Counted from the stretch's first letter, positions 25,968 through 34,961 are shown. The stretch: 64,000 nt of DNA from Cupriavidus oxalaticus (GCF_016894385.1 NZ_CP069811.1:1278501-1342500); one strand, 5' to 3'. Numbers and translations: made by a program. The notes: generated by a model from the letters alone, not told the origin.

Positions 25968-27659
25968 ATGACTGAGCGCACGTACGACTACGTCATCGTA
26001 GGCGCGGGATCCGCCGGCTGCGCGCTGGCGGGCCGGCTGAGCGAAGACGGACGATATTCCGTGCTGCTTCTGGAAGCGGGCCCCGCCGACAAGAACATAT
26101 GGATCCATATCCCGATCGGCTACGGCAAGACCATGTTCGACGCCAGGTACAACTGGCAATTCTATACCGAAGCCCAGCCCCACCTGAACCAGCGCAAGGT
26201 CTACTGGCCGCGGGGGCGCACGCTGGGCGGGTCGAGTTCGATCAACGGCCTGGTCTATGTGCGCGGGCAAGCCGAGGACTATGACCACTGGGCGTCGCTG
26301 GGCAATGCCGGCTGGGCGTGGAAGGACGTGCTGCCGTACTTCATCAGGTCGGAGACCAACCACAGCCTTGGCGGCCCCTACCATGGCAAGAGCGGCCCGC
26401 TGCAGGTGTCGCCGATCCGCGAAAGGCACGAGCTGGTCGAGGCCTTCATCGGCGCCGCGGGTGAACTTGGCATTCCGCGCACCGACGATTTCAACGGTGC
26501 CAGCCAGGAAGGTGCCGGCTACTACCAGCTCACTTCCCGCAATGGCTGGCGCTGCTCCAGCGCCAAGGCTTATCTGAAGCCCGCGCGCAGTCGGCCCAAC
26601 CTAGTGGTGGAAACCGATGCCCATACTTCCCGTGTGCTGTTCGAAGGCACCGCGGCCGTCGGCGTCAACTTCCGTCAGCACGGGCGCGAATGCACTGCGC
26701 GTGCAACGCGGGAAGTCATCCTCTGTGCCGGCGCGATCCAGTCGCCGCAGTTGCTGCAGCTCTCCGGCGTCGGGCCTGCAGCGCTGCTGCGCAGTCATGG
26801 CATTCCGGTGGTGGCCGACTCTGCCGGTGTCGGCGAGAACCTGCAGGACCACCTGCAAGTCCGCCTGATGTTCAAGTGCGCCAGGCCGATCACCACCAAC
26901 GACGACTTGCAGAGCCTGTGGCGCCGGATGAAGATCGGCCTGAAATGGATGCTGTTCCGCAAGGGGCCGCTGGCCATCGGAATCCAGTTGGGCGGCCTGT
27001 TCGCGCGCGCGCTCAAGGACGCCGGCACACCGGACATCCAGTTTCATTTTGGCACCATCAGCGCAGACAGCACCGCCGGCAAGCCGCATGCGTTTTCGGG
27101 ATTCACAATGTCGATGTGCCAGCTGCGGCCGACCAGCCGGGGCTCGCTTCGCATCACCTCGCGCGATCCCTCCGTGCCGCCGGCAATGAACCCGAACTAC
27201 CTGGCCACCGGGCACGATCAGTCCGTCATGATCGCCGGCGTAAAGGTGGCGCGCGCGCTGGCACGCACCCGCAGCCTGTCGCCGTACATCCTTGGCGAGC
27301 ACCTTCCCGGCACGGGCGTACAAACCGACGAGGAAATCCTGGAGTTCATCCGCGCCTATGGCTCCAGCATCTTCCATCCCGTAGGCACTTGCCGCATGGG
27401 CAGCGAAGCCGGCGCGGTGCTCGATGAGCGCCTGCGCGTGCGCGGCGTGCGCCGTCTGCGCGTGGCCGACGCCTCCATCATGCCCAGGCTGGTGTCAGGC
27501 AATACCAATGCGCCGGCGATCATGATCGGGGAGAAGGCGGCCGACATGATCCTGGAGGATGCTGGTCCGGGCCGGGGAGATTTGTTGCCCGCGCTGCTGA
27601 CCGGGTCAGGCGCGCAAGGCGAGCGCGCCGTAGCGCCGGTCCCGGCGGTGCATGCCTGA
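25968..27659 (+). CDS. GMC-family FAD-dependent alcohol oxidoreductase
   Basis: 563 residues with the FAD-binding YVIVGAGSAGCALAGRL at the N-terminus, LLLEAGP, the GMC signature GRTLGGSSSINGLVYVRG (~84-101), and the C-terminal active-site region FHPVGTCRMG ... NTNAPAIMIGEKAAD. Relatives are choline dehydrogenase-like alcohol dehydrogenases that oxidise primary alcohols to aldehydes. In this operon it fits between the oxygenase (making a hydroxymethyl group) and the aldehyde dehydrogenase. AAAGGAGAC precedes the ATG at 25968. The last gene of the operon, it is followed by the GntR gene 176 bp later. Confidence 0.92.
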   Translation: MTERTYDYVIVGAGSAGCALAGRLSEDGRYSVLLLEAGPADKNIWIHIPIGYGKTMFDARYNWQFYTEAQPHLNQRKVYWPRGRTLGGSSSINGLVYVRGQAEDYDHWASLGNAGWAWKDVLPYFIRSETNHSLGGPYHGKSGPLQVSPIRERHELVEAFIGAAGELGIPRTDDFNGASQEGAGYYQLTSRNGWRCSSAKAYLKPARSRPNLVVETDAHTSRVLFEGTAAVGVNFRQHGRECTARATREVILCAGAIQSPQLLQLSGVGPAALLRSHGIPVVADSAGVGENLQDHLQVRLMFKCARPITTNDDLQSLWRRMKIGLKWMLFRKGPLAIGIQLGGLFARALKDAGTPDIQFHFGTISADSTAGKPHAFSGFTMSMCQLRPTSRGSLRITSRDPSVPPAMNPNYLATGHDQSVMIAGVKVARALARTRSLSPYILGEHLPGTGVQTDEEILEFIRAYGSSIFHPVGTCRMGSEAGAVLDERLRVRGVRRLRVADASIMPRLVSGNTNAPAIMIGEKAADMILEDAGPGRGDLLPALLTGSGAQGERAVAPVPAVHA

Positions 27660-27835
27660 AGCCAGCGCTGGAAGACAACCTGGAGGAGAGAAGCGTTAGG
27701 ATATATTTAGCGGCTTGACGGTACCGGGTACCGGGTTCCGCCCTGGCCATGCCAGCGCCGGTCCGGAGCCGACGGCATCCCCGCCAGGACGGGGCCGATG
27801 CCGCGACGAACATAACGCTTTCTGAGGCAACAATC

Positions 27836-28624
27836 ATGGCAGAACCCACCGACCACGCGGGGATTTTCGAGCAGTTGCGGCGCCCAAGCAAAGGCGGCCA
27901 GCCGAAGTACGTGCGGCTGACTGACGCACTGGTGGAAGCCATCACCTCCGGCTATTGGAAGCCTGGCGACAAGCTGCCGACTGAAGAGGAACTGGCGGAG
28001 CTGACCCCGTTCAGCCTCGGCACCGTGCAGCGTGCGCTACGCAACCTGTCCGAACAGGGCATCGTGGTGCGGCAGCACGGGCTGGGAAGCTTCGTTGCCG
28101 AAACCGACCTGCGCCTGGAAGACCCCTGGCACTGCCGCTTCCTCGACGACGACGGCGAAAGCTACCTGCCGATCTATTCGAAAGCGCTCAAGCGCGAGGC
28201 GGTCAAGGGCAACGGCCCGTGGTCGACCCACTTCCCGCAAGGCTTCGACAAGGTGTTCCGGATCGACCGCGTGATCAACGTCAACAATGAGTTCAACGTG
28301 TTCACGCAGTTCTATACCGACCGCCGCCTGCTGCCAGCCTTGTGGGAAACGCCGCTGGCCAAGCTGAATGGGGTGAACTTCAAGCGCCTGATCGCACGCG
28401 AATCGAATGTGCCGATCACCCGCGTCGGACATTTTGTGCGCGCCACGCAGTTCGACGACAGGATCGTGTCCGTGCTTCAGGTGCAACCGCCTGCCTTCGG
28501 GATCTTCATGCAGGCGGTCGCGCAGATGGGGCGCGAAGCGTGCGTGTATTACCAGGAGTTTTTCATCCCGCCCACCAACCGGACACTAGCCATTCCGGAT
28601 GAGGCAGTGGCCGGACGCAGGTGA
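27836..28624 (+). CDS. GntR-family regulator with UTRA domain
   Basis: 262 residues. The winged helix (~20-90: YVRLTDALVEAITSGYWKPGDKLPTEEELAEL...TVQRALRNLSEQGIVVRQHG) is of the GntR/HutC kind, and the C-terminal ~150 residues match the UTRA ligand-binding fold. Such regulators usually repress neighbouring catabolic operons until a pathway metabolite binds. The start is the ATG at 27836. Two similar operators (21867-21884 and 28691-28708) flank its gene on both sides and are the best candidates for its targets. An intrinsic terminator follows the stop. Confidence 0.9.
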   Translation: MAEPTDHAGIFEQLRRPSKGGQPKYVRLTDALVEAITSGYWKPGDKLPTEEELAELTPFSLGTVQRALRNLSEQGIVVRQHGLGSFVAETDLRLEDPWHCRFLDDDGESYLPIYSKALKREAVKGNGPWSTHFPQGFDKVFRIDRVINVNNEFNVFTQFYTDRRLLPALWETPLAKLNGVNFKRLIARESNVPITRVGHFVRATQFDDRIVSVLQVQPPAFGIFMQAVAQMGREACVYYQEFFIPPTNRTLAIPDEAVAGRR

Positions 28625-28630
28625 TGCACT

Positions 28631-28680
28631 GCGCGGGTAGGACAGCGCTGCCCTACCCGCGCGCGCAAAAAAAATTTTTT
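28631..28680 (+). terminator. Rho-independent terminator after the GntR gene
   Basis: Perfect 11-bp stem GCGCGGGTAGG (28631-28641) / CCTACCCGCGC (28652-28662), loop ACAGCGCTGC, then eight A and at least six T (28667-28680). It separates the GntR gene from the sulfatase promoter. Confidence 0.85.
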
Positions 28681-28690
28681 CGCCGATAAA

Positions 28691-28708
28691 ACTATATAGC
28701 TCCATAGT
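28691..28708 (+). promoter_or_regulatory. Operator site 2 of the oxidation/sulfatase island
   Basis: ACTATATAGCTCCATAGT, 15 of 18 identical to the site upstream of the aldehyde dehydrogenase gene. It ends 15 bp before the sulfatase ATG, so a bound repressor would block transcription start or elongation there. Probable target of the GntR regulator encoded just upstream. Confidence 0.6.
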
Positions 28709-28723
28709 ATAACGAGGTAAGAG

Positions 28724-30181
28724 ATGACTAGAACTCCCAAGAACCTGCTGATCATCATGTCCGACGAGCACAACCCCAAGATGCTGGGTTGCGCGGGACA
28801 TCCCATCGTCGAAACGCCAAACCTGGACCGGCTCGCGGCTCGCGGAACCCGCTTCAGGTCGGCCTACTGCACCAGCCCGGTCTGCATCCCGGCGCGCGCT
28901 TCCTTCGCCGTCGGCAAGTACATCCACCAGATGGGCTATGCCGACAATGCCGATGCCTACGACGGCGTGGTCCCGAGCTGGCACCACAAGTTGCGCGAGC
29001 GCGGCCACCGTGTGGTGTCGATCGGCAAGCTGCATTTCCGCGAGGAAGGCGAGGACCACGGCTTTTCCGACGAAGTCATCCCCATGCACATCATCGAAGG
29101 CAAAGGCGACCTGATGGGGCTGGTACGCAGCGACTTGCCGGTACGCAAGGGCGCCTACAAGATGGCCAACCTGGCCGGCCCGGGCGAAAGCCAGTACACC
29201 TTCTACGACCGCGAGATCACCGCGCGCGCCCAGGTCTGGCTGCGCGAAGCGGCTGCAAGGCACGACGACAAGCCGTGGGTGCTCTTTGTCTCCTTCGTCG
29301 CCCCGCACTTCCCCCTCACGGCGCCGCCGGAGCATTTCTACAAGTACTACGACCGCGACCTGCCGCTGCCCAAGCTCTACGCGCGCCATGAGCGCCCCGA
29401 CCACCCCTACCTGGTCGACTATCGCAGCAGCTTCAACTACGACGACTACTTCGACGCAGCCAAGCTGAAGAAGGCGCTCGCCGGCTACTACGGCCTGTGC
29501 TCGTTCCTGGACGAGAACATCGGCAAGGTGCTGCAGGCGCTCAGCGACGCCGGACTGGCTGACGATACCCGCGTCCTCTACACCAGCGACCACGGCGACA
29601 ACCTGGGCACGCGCGGCATGTGGGGCAAGTCCACCATGTTCGAGGAAGCGGCCGGCGTGCCGCTGATCATGGCCGGCCCGGATATCCCGGCCGGCAAGGT
29701 GATTGACACCCCCGCCAGCCACGTCGATGCCTACCCATTCATCCTGGAAGCGGTTGGCGTGGACGAGCCCGCGCTGCGCGACGGCTTTCCCGGCGTGTCG
29801 CTGAATGATCTGGCCGGCGGCGAGAAGCCCTCGCGCAACGTGCTGGTCGAATACCACGGCATGGGCTCGGCTACCGGCGCCTTCATGATCCGCCACAAGC
29901 AGTACAAGTACATCTACTACGTGGATTACCCGCCGCAGCTGTTTGACCTGGCCGCCGATCCGGAGGAAATCCGCGACCTCGCGCCGGAGCCCACCTCTGC
30001 GGCGGTGCTCAATGAGTGCCACCAGCGCCTGCTTGCCATCTGCGACCCCGTCGCCGTGGACAACAAGGTGCGGCAGCGCCAGGCCGAACTGCTCGAGGCC
30101 AACGGCGGCCGCGATCTCGTGATTCAGCGCGGTGACCTTGGCTTCAGCCCGCCCCCCGGCGCCGCCATCGTCTTCGACTGA
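28724..30181 (+). CDS. Type I sulfatase (formylglycine-dependent)
   Basis: 485 residues. The modification motif CIPAR (Cys54-x-Pro-x-Arg58) shows a type I sulfatase whose cysteine is converted to formylglycine. Metal-binding residues are seen in IMSDEHNP (Asp14) and YTSDHGDNLG (~residue 287). Family members hydrolyse sulfate esters (aryl sulfates, choline-O-sulfate) or phosphonate monoesters. There is no signal peptide, so it works in the cytosol on an imported ester. The gene starts after GAGGTAAGAG and lies next to an operator shared with the Rieske operon, implying co-regulation with it. Confidence 0.9.
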   Translation: MTRTPKNLLIIMSDEHNPKMLGCAGHPIVETPNLDRLAARGTRFRSAYCTSPVCIPARASFAVGKYIHQMGYADNADAYDGVVPSWHHKLRERGHRVVSIGKLHFREEGEDHGFSDEVIPMHIIEGKGDLMGLVRSDLPVRKGAYKMANLAGPGESQYTFYDREITARAQVWLREAAARHDDKPWVLFVSFVAPHFPLTAPPEHFYKYYDRDLPLPKLYARHERPDHPYLVDYRSSFNYDDYFDAAKLKKALAGYYGLCSFLDENIGKVLQALSDAGLADDTRVLYTSDHGDNLGTRGMWGKSTMFEEAAGVPLIMAGPDIPAGKVIDTPASHVDAYPFILEAVGVDEPALRDGFPGVSLNDLAGGEKPSRNVLVEYHGMGSATGAFMIRHKQYKYIYYVDYPPQLFDLAADPEEIRDLAPEPTSAAVLNECHQRLLAICDPVAVDNKVRQRQAELLEANGGRDLVIQRGDLGFSPPPGAAIVFD

Positions 30182-30322
30182 CGCTGGCCCGGCACGCCGC
30201 CCGCCTTGCGCCGAGCCACTAAGATTTGAACAACAGCCGAAGAAGCAGGCGGCGAGCGGGCGGCCCGAGCCAAGCCACTACATAGAAGAGCCGAAAGGCC
30301 CCCACCGATACCGGAGGAAGAC

Positions 30323-30412
30323 ATGCCGCAACGCCACGCATGGGTGCACCACCCTGCGCCCCAGGAACACCCAGCCGTGCCCCCAGATCCAGGAAACGTC
30401 AGACGTCTGTAG
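30323..30412 (+). CDS. Possible small leader ORF (29 codons)
   Basis: ATG at 30323 with a strong GGAGGAAG site eight bases upstream, reading 29 residues rich in Pro (7) and His (5), ending in TAG 45 bp before the MFS gene. It could be an upstream leader acting on the transporter gene, or simply chance. No family is recognised. Only the ribosome-binding site supports it. Confidence 0.25.
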   Translation: MPQRHAWVHHPAPQEHPAVPPDPGNVRRL

Positions 30413-30456
30413 CAGAACGCTTGAAGTCACATCTGATTCCTTCCTGGGAGTGAACT

Positions 30457-31773
30457 ATGTCACGCATTCAAAACGCCAACCTACGCGGCTGGGTTATCAC
30501 CATCATGCTCGCGCTGTTCATGGTGATCAATTTCATGGACAAGGCGATTCTTGGCATCGTGGCCAAGCCGCTGATGGCGGAGCTGCATATCTCGCCGTCC
30601 GAGTTCGGCATGATCGCCAGCAGCTTCTTCCTGCTGTTCTCGATCTCGGCCATCGGCTTCGGCTTTGTCGCCAACCGAGTCTCGTCGAAGGTGCTGCTGC
30701 TAGTGTGCGCGGGCATCTGGGGCATCTCTCAGTTCCCGCTTGCGTTCACCGCCTCGGTGCCGCTGCTGTACTTCTCGCGCATCCTGCTGGGCGCCGGCGA
30801 AGGGCCGGCCTATCCGCTGGCGCTGCATGCCTGCTACAAGTGGTTCCGCAACGACCGGCGCAACCTGCCGTCCGCGATCATCTTCCAGGGCGTCACCGTC
30901 GGCCTGCTTATTTCCGGCCCGCTGCTGACCTACGTGCTGGTGCGCTGGAGCTGGCATGCCGCCTTCATGACGCTGGGCATCGCCAGTTTGGTGTGGATGG
31001 TGCTGTGGATGCTCCTCGGCGCGGAGGGCCACGTCGGCAGCGAAGACAAAGTCGTGGGCGCGCAGCAGGCGTCGGTGCACGTCTCGTATGGCACGCTGCT
31101 GACCGACCGGACCTTTCTGGCCAACATGTTGCTGTACTGGACCACGTACTGGATTTTCTCGGTCATGTTCACGTGGGTGCCGTCCTACCTTGGCACGGTG
31201 ATGCATTACGACGCCACCGCCACGGGCTGGATGTTCATGCTGTTCACGGCATTCAACATCCCGATCGTGCTGGGGGGCTCGTGGCTGTCTGAGCGCATGC
31301 TCAAGCGCGGCGTGGCCTCGGTGCGGGCTCGCGCTTGGCTCACCTGTGCCTTCGCGCTGGCCGGCGGCGTGCTGATCTGCGTGTCGGTCTACGGCGTACA
31401 GCAACCCCTGCTCAAGGTGATCCTGCTGGCGGTGGGCTGCAACCTTCCGCAGATCACGTTCGTGCTCAGTTCCACCATCGTGGCGGAGATCGTTCCAGAC
31501 AGCCAGCGCTCCGGCATGATGTCGATCAACAGCGCCCTGGCCACCACCGGCGGACTGGTTGCGCCGGCGCTGATGGGCAAGCTGATCCAGGGCGCGTCGA
31601 CGCCTGGCATCGGCTACGACAACGGCTTTGTGCTGGCGGGCGTGCTGTCGGTCATAGCAAGCGTGATCGGCTTTTGCGTCATCAATCCCGAGGCCAGCAA
31701 GCGCCGCTTCGCCGCACGCAGCGTGCGGCGCGGACCCGTTGGGGCCGACCCGCGAGCCGTGCTCGCAGACTGA
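30457..31773 (+). CDS. MFS transporter
   Basis: 438 residues, twelve membrane helices. The N-terminal half has VINFMDKAILGIVAKPLM and the motif LLGAGEGPAYPLALHACYKWF followed by NDRRNLPSAI, typical of ACS-type organic anion carriers. The second half includes ISINSALATTGGLVAPALMG-like packing motifs. GGGAGTGA precedes the ATG. It follows the sulfatase gene by ~275 bp and precedes a Bug solute-binding gene, so it probably imports the sulfated or aromatic substrate of this island. That substrate is inferred from context only. Confidence 0.9.
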   Translation: MSRIQNANLRGWVITIMLALFMVINFMDKAILGIVAKPLMAELHISPSEFGMIASSFFLLFSISAIGFGFVANRVSSKVLLLVCAGIWGISQFPLAFTASVPLLYFSRILLGAGEGPAYPLALHACYKWFRNDRRNLPSAIIFQGVTVGLLISGPLLTYVLVRWSWHAAFMTLGIASLVWMVLWMLLGAEGHVGSEDKVVGAQQASVHVSYGTLLTDRTFLANMLLYWTTYWIFSVMFTWVPSYLGTVMHYDATATGWMFMLFTAFNIPIVLGGSWLSERMLKRGVASVRARAWLTCAFALAGGVLICVSVYGVQQPLLKVILLAVGCNLPQITFVLSSTIVAEIVPDSQRSGMMSINSALATTGGLVAPALMGKLIQGASTPGIGYDNGFVLAGVLSVIASVIGFCVINPEASKRRFAARSVRRGPVGADPRAVLAD

Positions 31774-31874
31774 TCCTCCTCCAATCCTGTCGCGTTCCGA
31801 ATCCTGCTCGTGCGGCTTCGCCGCCGGGTAGCGGGAACCGGCACGCCCACCCTTCCTGCAAAAGGCAAACGAAC

Positions 31875-32837
31875 ATGCTATCCATCCTCAGGATCGTAGC
31901 GGCATTGGCCGCGCTCGTACTTTCGGCCAGTGCCGCAGCGGCCCAGTCCGTCCGGCTGGTAGTCGGCTATCCGGCCGGCGGTGGCGTCGATGCCGTGGCA
32001 AGGCTTATCGCCAAAAAGCTGAGCGAGTCGCCCGATCGTTCCTTCCTGGTCGACAACCGCAGCGGCGCCAGCGGCCTCATCGGCGCCGGCCATATCGCCA
32101 AGAGCGCGCCAGACGGCAAGCAGTTCCTGGTGGCGTCGCCTGCCGAGATCGTCGTCAGCCAGGCCGCGGGCCAGAAGCTGCCTTACTCTCCGAGCCGCGA
32201 CCTGGTTCCGGTGATCCTGATCGGCGAGACGCCGCTTGCCGTCGTGGCCCATCCCTCGCTCGGCGTCAGCCAGCTCAGGCAACTCCTCGCCGCAAACGGA
32301 ACCGCCAAGACGGAAATCGCATATGGCACGCCCGGCAGCGGCAGCTCCATGCATTTTGCGGGCGCCATGCTCGGCATGGCCGGCAAGCTGCCGCTGGTGC
32401 ACGTGCCGTACAAGGGCGCCGCGCCGGCGCTGAACGACCTGCTGGGCGGACAGGTTCAGCTTGGGGTCATGGGCCTGCCGCCCGTGCTGCAGTTCCACCG
32501 CAACGGCAAGCTCAAGATTCTGGCGGTCACAACCCGGCAGCGCTCGCCGGCGCTGCCTGATGTGCCAACGGTCGGCGAACTGATTGGCAGCAGCGACTAT
32601 CGCTTCTCGAACTGGATGGGCGTGTTCGCGCCGGCCAATACGCCAGCGGCCGAGGTCGCGCGGCTGAACCAGCGCATCAACCAGGCCTTGCAGGACAAGG
32701 AAGTGCGCCAGCAACTGGCGCTCAGCGGCGTGGAGCCGGTCGGCGGCACGCCTGAGCGCTTTGCGGCTTTCCTGAAGGAGGAGGAAAAGCGCTACACCGC
32801 GATCGCCGGCATGGCGGGAATACGCTATGGGGAATAG
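31875..32837 (+). CDS. Bug/TctC-family periplasmic solute-binding protein
   Basis: 320 residues: signal peptide ending in SASAAAAQ, then VRLVVGYPAGGGVDAVARL, the conserved DNRSGASGLIGAGHIAKSAPDG phosphate/carboxylate-binding loop, and HVPYKGAAPALNDLLGGQVQLGVMG. Bug proteins bind small carboxylates in the periplasm; many lack a dedicated membrane partner, as here. The start is set at 31875 because the longer frame has no signal. It stands just downstream of the MFS gene and converges with the TauD gene. Confidence 0.93.
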   Translation: MLSILRIVAALAALVLSASAAAAQSVRLVVGYPAGGGVDAVARLIAKKLSESPDRSFLVDNRSGASGLIGAGHIAKSAPDGKQFLVASPAEIVVSQAAGQKLPYSPSRDLVPVILIGETPLAVVAHPSLGVSQLRQLLAANGTAKTEIAYGTPGSGSSMHFAGAMLGMAGKLPLVHVPYKGAAPALNDLLGGQVQLGVMGLPPVLQFHRNGKLKILAVTTRQRSPALPDVPTVGELIGSSDYRFSNWMGVFAPANTPAAEVARLNQRINQALQDKEVRQQLALSGVEPVGGTPERFAAFLKEEEKRYTAIAGMAGIRYGE

Positions 32838-32866
32838 TTCCGTTGCCGGATCGCAGAGGAGAACAT

Positions 32867-32899
32867 CACCTTGTACGACCGTTCCGGTCGTACAAAGTG
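32867..32899. repeat. Long palindrome between convergent genes
   Basis: Arms CACCTTGTACGACC (32867-32880) and GGTCGTACAAAGTG (32886-32899) pair at 13 of 14 positions around GTTCC. It lies between the stops of the Bug and TauD-like genes and has no T tract. It could act as a factor-dependent bidirectional terminator or a protein-binding site. Confidence 0.6.
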
Positions 32900-32989
32900 A
32901 TGCCCATCGCCCTTCCCTCCCGCAGTCTAAATGAGGCGACGGCAATCAAAGGGATACCGGACACGGCTCCCCATCAGATGGAACGCCGC

Positions 32990-33895
32990 TCAGACAGGCC
33001 GGTCGCCGATGATGGTCGCGCGCATCATGCGGCGCACAGCCGGAAAGTAGTCCTGGATCGCGTAATGCTGGGTCGAGCGGTTGTCCCAGAAGGCGATGGT
33101 GTTGGGGCGCCAGCGCAAGCGCATCTGGTACTCCAGAATGCCGGGCTGGCGGAAAAGGTAGTCGAGCAGGTCCTGCTTTTCGGACTGCGATTCGAACGCG
33201 CCACGCAGCGTATTGCACGCCTTGAAATTGGCGAAGTGCGTGACAAACCCTGAATTCACGTAGAGGATCTTCTCGCCGCTCTCGGGGTGCGTGCGCACTA
33301 CCGGATGGGCGACGGGCGGAAACTGGCGCTGCTGCGCGGGCGTCATCCTGTCGCCGAACGCCGGCCCGATGTCATGCACGGCCAGCAGGCCCTCGATCTG
33401 CTGCTTGCGATGGTCCGGCAGGCGTTCGTAGGCCAGCGCCATATTGACCCACACCGTATCGCCGCCAATCTCCGGACACTGCACGCAGCGCAGCATCGAC
33501 GCCATCGACGGCAGTTCCCGCCACGACACGTCGCTGTGATAGCCATTCTCCATGGCGGGCTTGCGCTCGTCGCCGCCGAGCAGCACGAGTTCGGGAAACT
33601 GCTCGTGATGCGGGAACGCGGGATGGATTTCCAGTTCGCCGAAGCGGCGCGCCAGGGCTACATGCTGCGCCGGCGTGATGTCCTGGTCGCGGAACACGAG
33701 GACCTTGTGTTCGACCAGCGCGCGGCGCAGCGCGGCAATGGTGTCGTCGTCCAGTGGCGCCGCCAGGTCGATACTGCCAACCTCCGCACCCAGCGCAGGC
33801 GAGATGCGGCTCACCGTGAACGAGGCACGCAAGGCGGCAGGCCGCACCACCGCGGGGGCCGACACCGTGGGGAACGCCGGGCTGGCTGTACGCAT
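32990..33895 (-). CDS. TauD/TfdA-type Fe(II)/2-oxoglutarate dioxygenase
   Basis: 301 residues, standard for the family. The iron ligands are His120 and Asp122 (GYHSDVSW) and a distal His277 (STQHYAIQDY), with an Arg at ~288-292 for 2-oxoglutarate. Members cleave sulfonates (taurine), phenoxyacetates or alkyl sulfates oxidatively. The start is the ATG at 33895 after CGGAGACAAC; the longer frame upstream is not supported. It is divergent from an IclR regulator, which probably controls it. With the sulfatase in the same island, a sulfur-containing substrate is plausible. Confidence 0.92.
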   Translation of the reverse strand: MRTASPAFPTVSAPAVVRPAALRASFTVSRISPALGAEVGSIDLAAPLDDDTIAALRRALVEHKVLVFRDQDITPAQHVALARRFGELEIHPAFPHHEQFPELVLLGGDERKPAMENGYHSDVSWRELPSMASMLRCVQCPEIGGDTVWVNMALAYERLPDHRKQQIEGLLAVHDIGPAFGDRMTPAQQRQFPPVAHPVVRTHPESGEKILYVNSGFVTHFANFKACNTLRGAFESQSEKQDLLDYLFRQPGILEYQMRLRWRPNTIAFWDNRSTQHYAIQDYFPAVRRMMRATIIGDRPV

Positions 33896-34128
33896 GAGTT
33901 GTCTCCGGTTCTTGATGGTGATGACATTCTTGACGTGCGCTTCGGTTCGGAGCAATGGGCTCGCCGGGTGGGAGCGGGAAAACCATGACGAACTTAAGAT
34001 CGGCGTTCGGCCGATGATCGGCCTGGTCTCCAGGAACTCCGCGAAGCCTTCCGGACGGCAGGCTTTCGATAGGCTCCGAAATCTCGTATAGTTTCCCCAA
34101 TTTTCGAGCCACTCCCTCACTTGTCCGT

Positions 34129-34869
34129 ATGCCCACGCTGATCCCGTCAGCCGGCCGCGCCATGGCGGTCTTCGAAGTCTTCGCGCGCGAGAAGCGCGAA
34201 CTGTCCAACTCGGACCTGGCCCGGCTGCTGCAATTGCCAGAAACCAGCACCTCCGACCTGCTCCATACCCTGCATTCGCTGGGCTACCTCACGCGCACCG
34301 CGCGCACCCGCCGCTTCTACCCCACCGGCCGCCTGCTGGAGATCATGAGGCAGATCGCCGAGCACGATCCGCTTGGTGTCGTGGCGCGCGAAGCTGTCGA
34401 GCGGCTCGCGGCGCTGACCAACGAGAGCGCCTACTTCAGCGTGCTGGAGGGGCAGCACGTCCGGGTGGTGGCCGTGCAGCCCAGCCGCGAACCGCTGCGC
34501 TACATCGTCGAAGTGGGCTCGCGTGCCGCGCTCCACGCCTCCGCGACCGGGAAAGCATTGCTCGGCCTGCTGCCCCCGGACGAGGCCCGGGCGATGCTGG
34601 CAAAGTCCGGCATGCGCCGGCTGACCGAGCGCACGGTGGTCGATGCCGACAAGCTCATGGCGGACATTGCGAAGATGCGGCAGCGGGGCTGGTACGACGC
34701 ACGCGAGGAAGGCAGCGAAGGCGTCTACGGGCTCGCCGCGACCGGGTGGCTGGCCGGTACGCCGGCAAGCGTGGCGCTGGCCGGCCCCGTCGAACGGGTC
34801 AGGAAGAACCGCGATGCCTACGTGAGCGCATTGCTGGAAGTGCGCGACAGCATCCTGGACAAGGAGTAG
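34129..34869 (+). CDS. IclR-family transcriptional regulator
   Basis: 246 residues. The N-terminal winged helix (~10-70: RAMAVFEVFAREKRELSNSDLARLLQLPETSTSDLLHTLHSLGYL) and the C-terminal IclR effector domain (~80-240, with VGSRAALHASATGKALLGLLP and REEGSEGVYGLAATG) are complete. Divergently placed from the TauD-like gene across 233 bp, it is the likely regulator of that dioxygenase. The terminal VALAGPVERVRKN stretch is the usual end of the domain. The effector is unknown. Confidence 0.92.
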   Translation: MPTLIPSAGRAMAVFEVFAREKRELSNSDLARLLQLPETSTSDLLHTLHSLGYLTRTARTRRFYPTGRLLEIMRQIAEHDPLGVVAREAVERLAALTNESAYFSVLEGQHVRVVAVQPSREPLRYIVEVGSRAALHASATGKALLGLLPPDEARAMLAKSGMRRLTERTVVDADKLMADIAKMRQRGWYDAREEGSEGVYGLAATGWLAGTPASVALAGPVERVRKNRDAYVSALLEVRDSILDKE

Positions 34870-34961
34870 AGGAATAGAAGAAGAGGCGGCGTCGGGGCAG
34901 GCACCGGTAGTGGCGGGCTGCTGCAAACAGCACCCCGCCCTGGCTGCGGACCTGCCGCGGA

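Noticed and set aside
22005..30181. Reading the island as a choline-O-sulfate / glycine-betaine pathway (sulfatase, GMC, aldehyde dehydrogenase, Rieske)
   Set aside because: The gene set would fit, but the Rieske protein resembles phthalate/vanillate-type oxygenases and no betaine-specific transport or BetI-type regulator is present. Kept only as an alternative.
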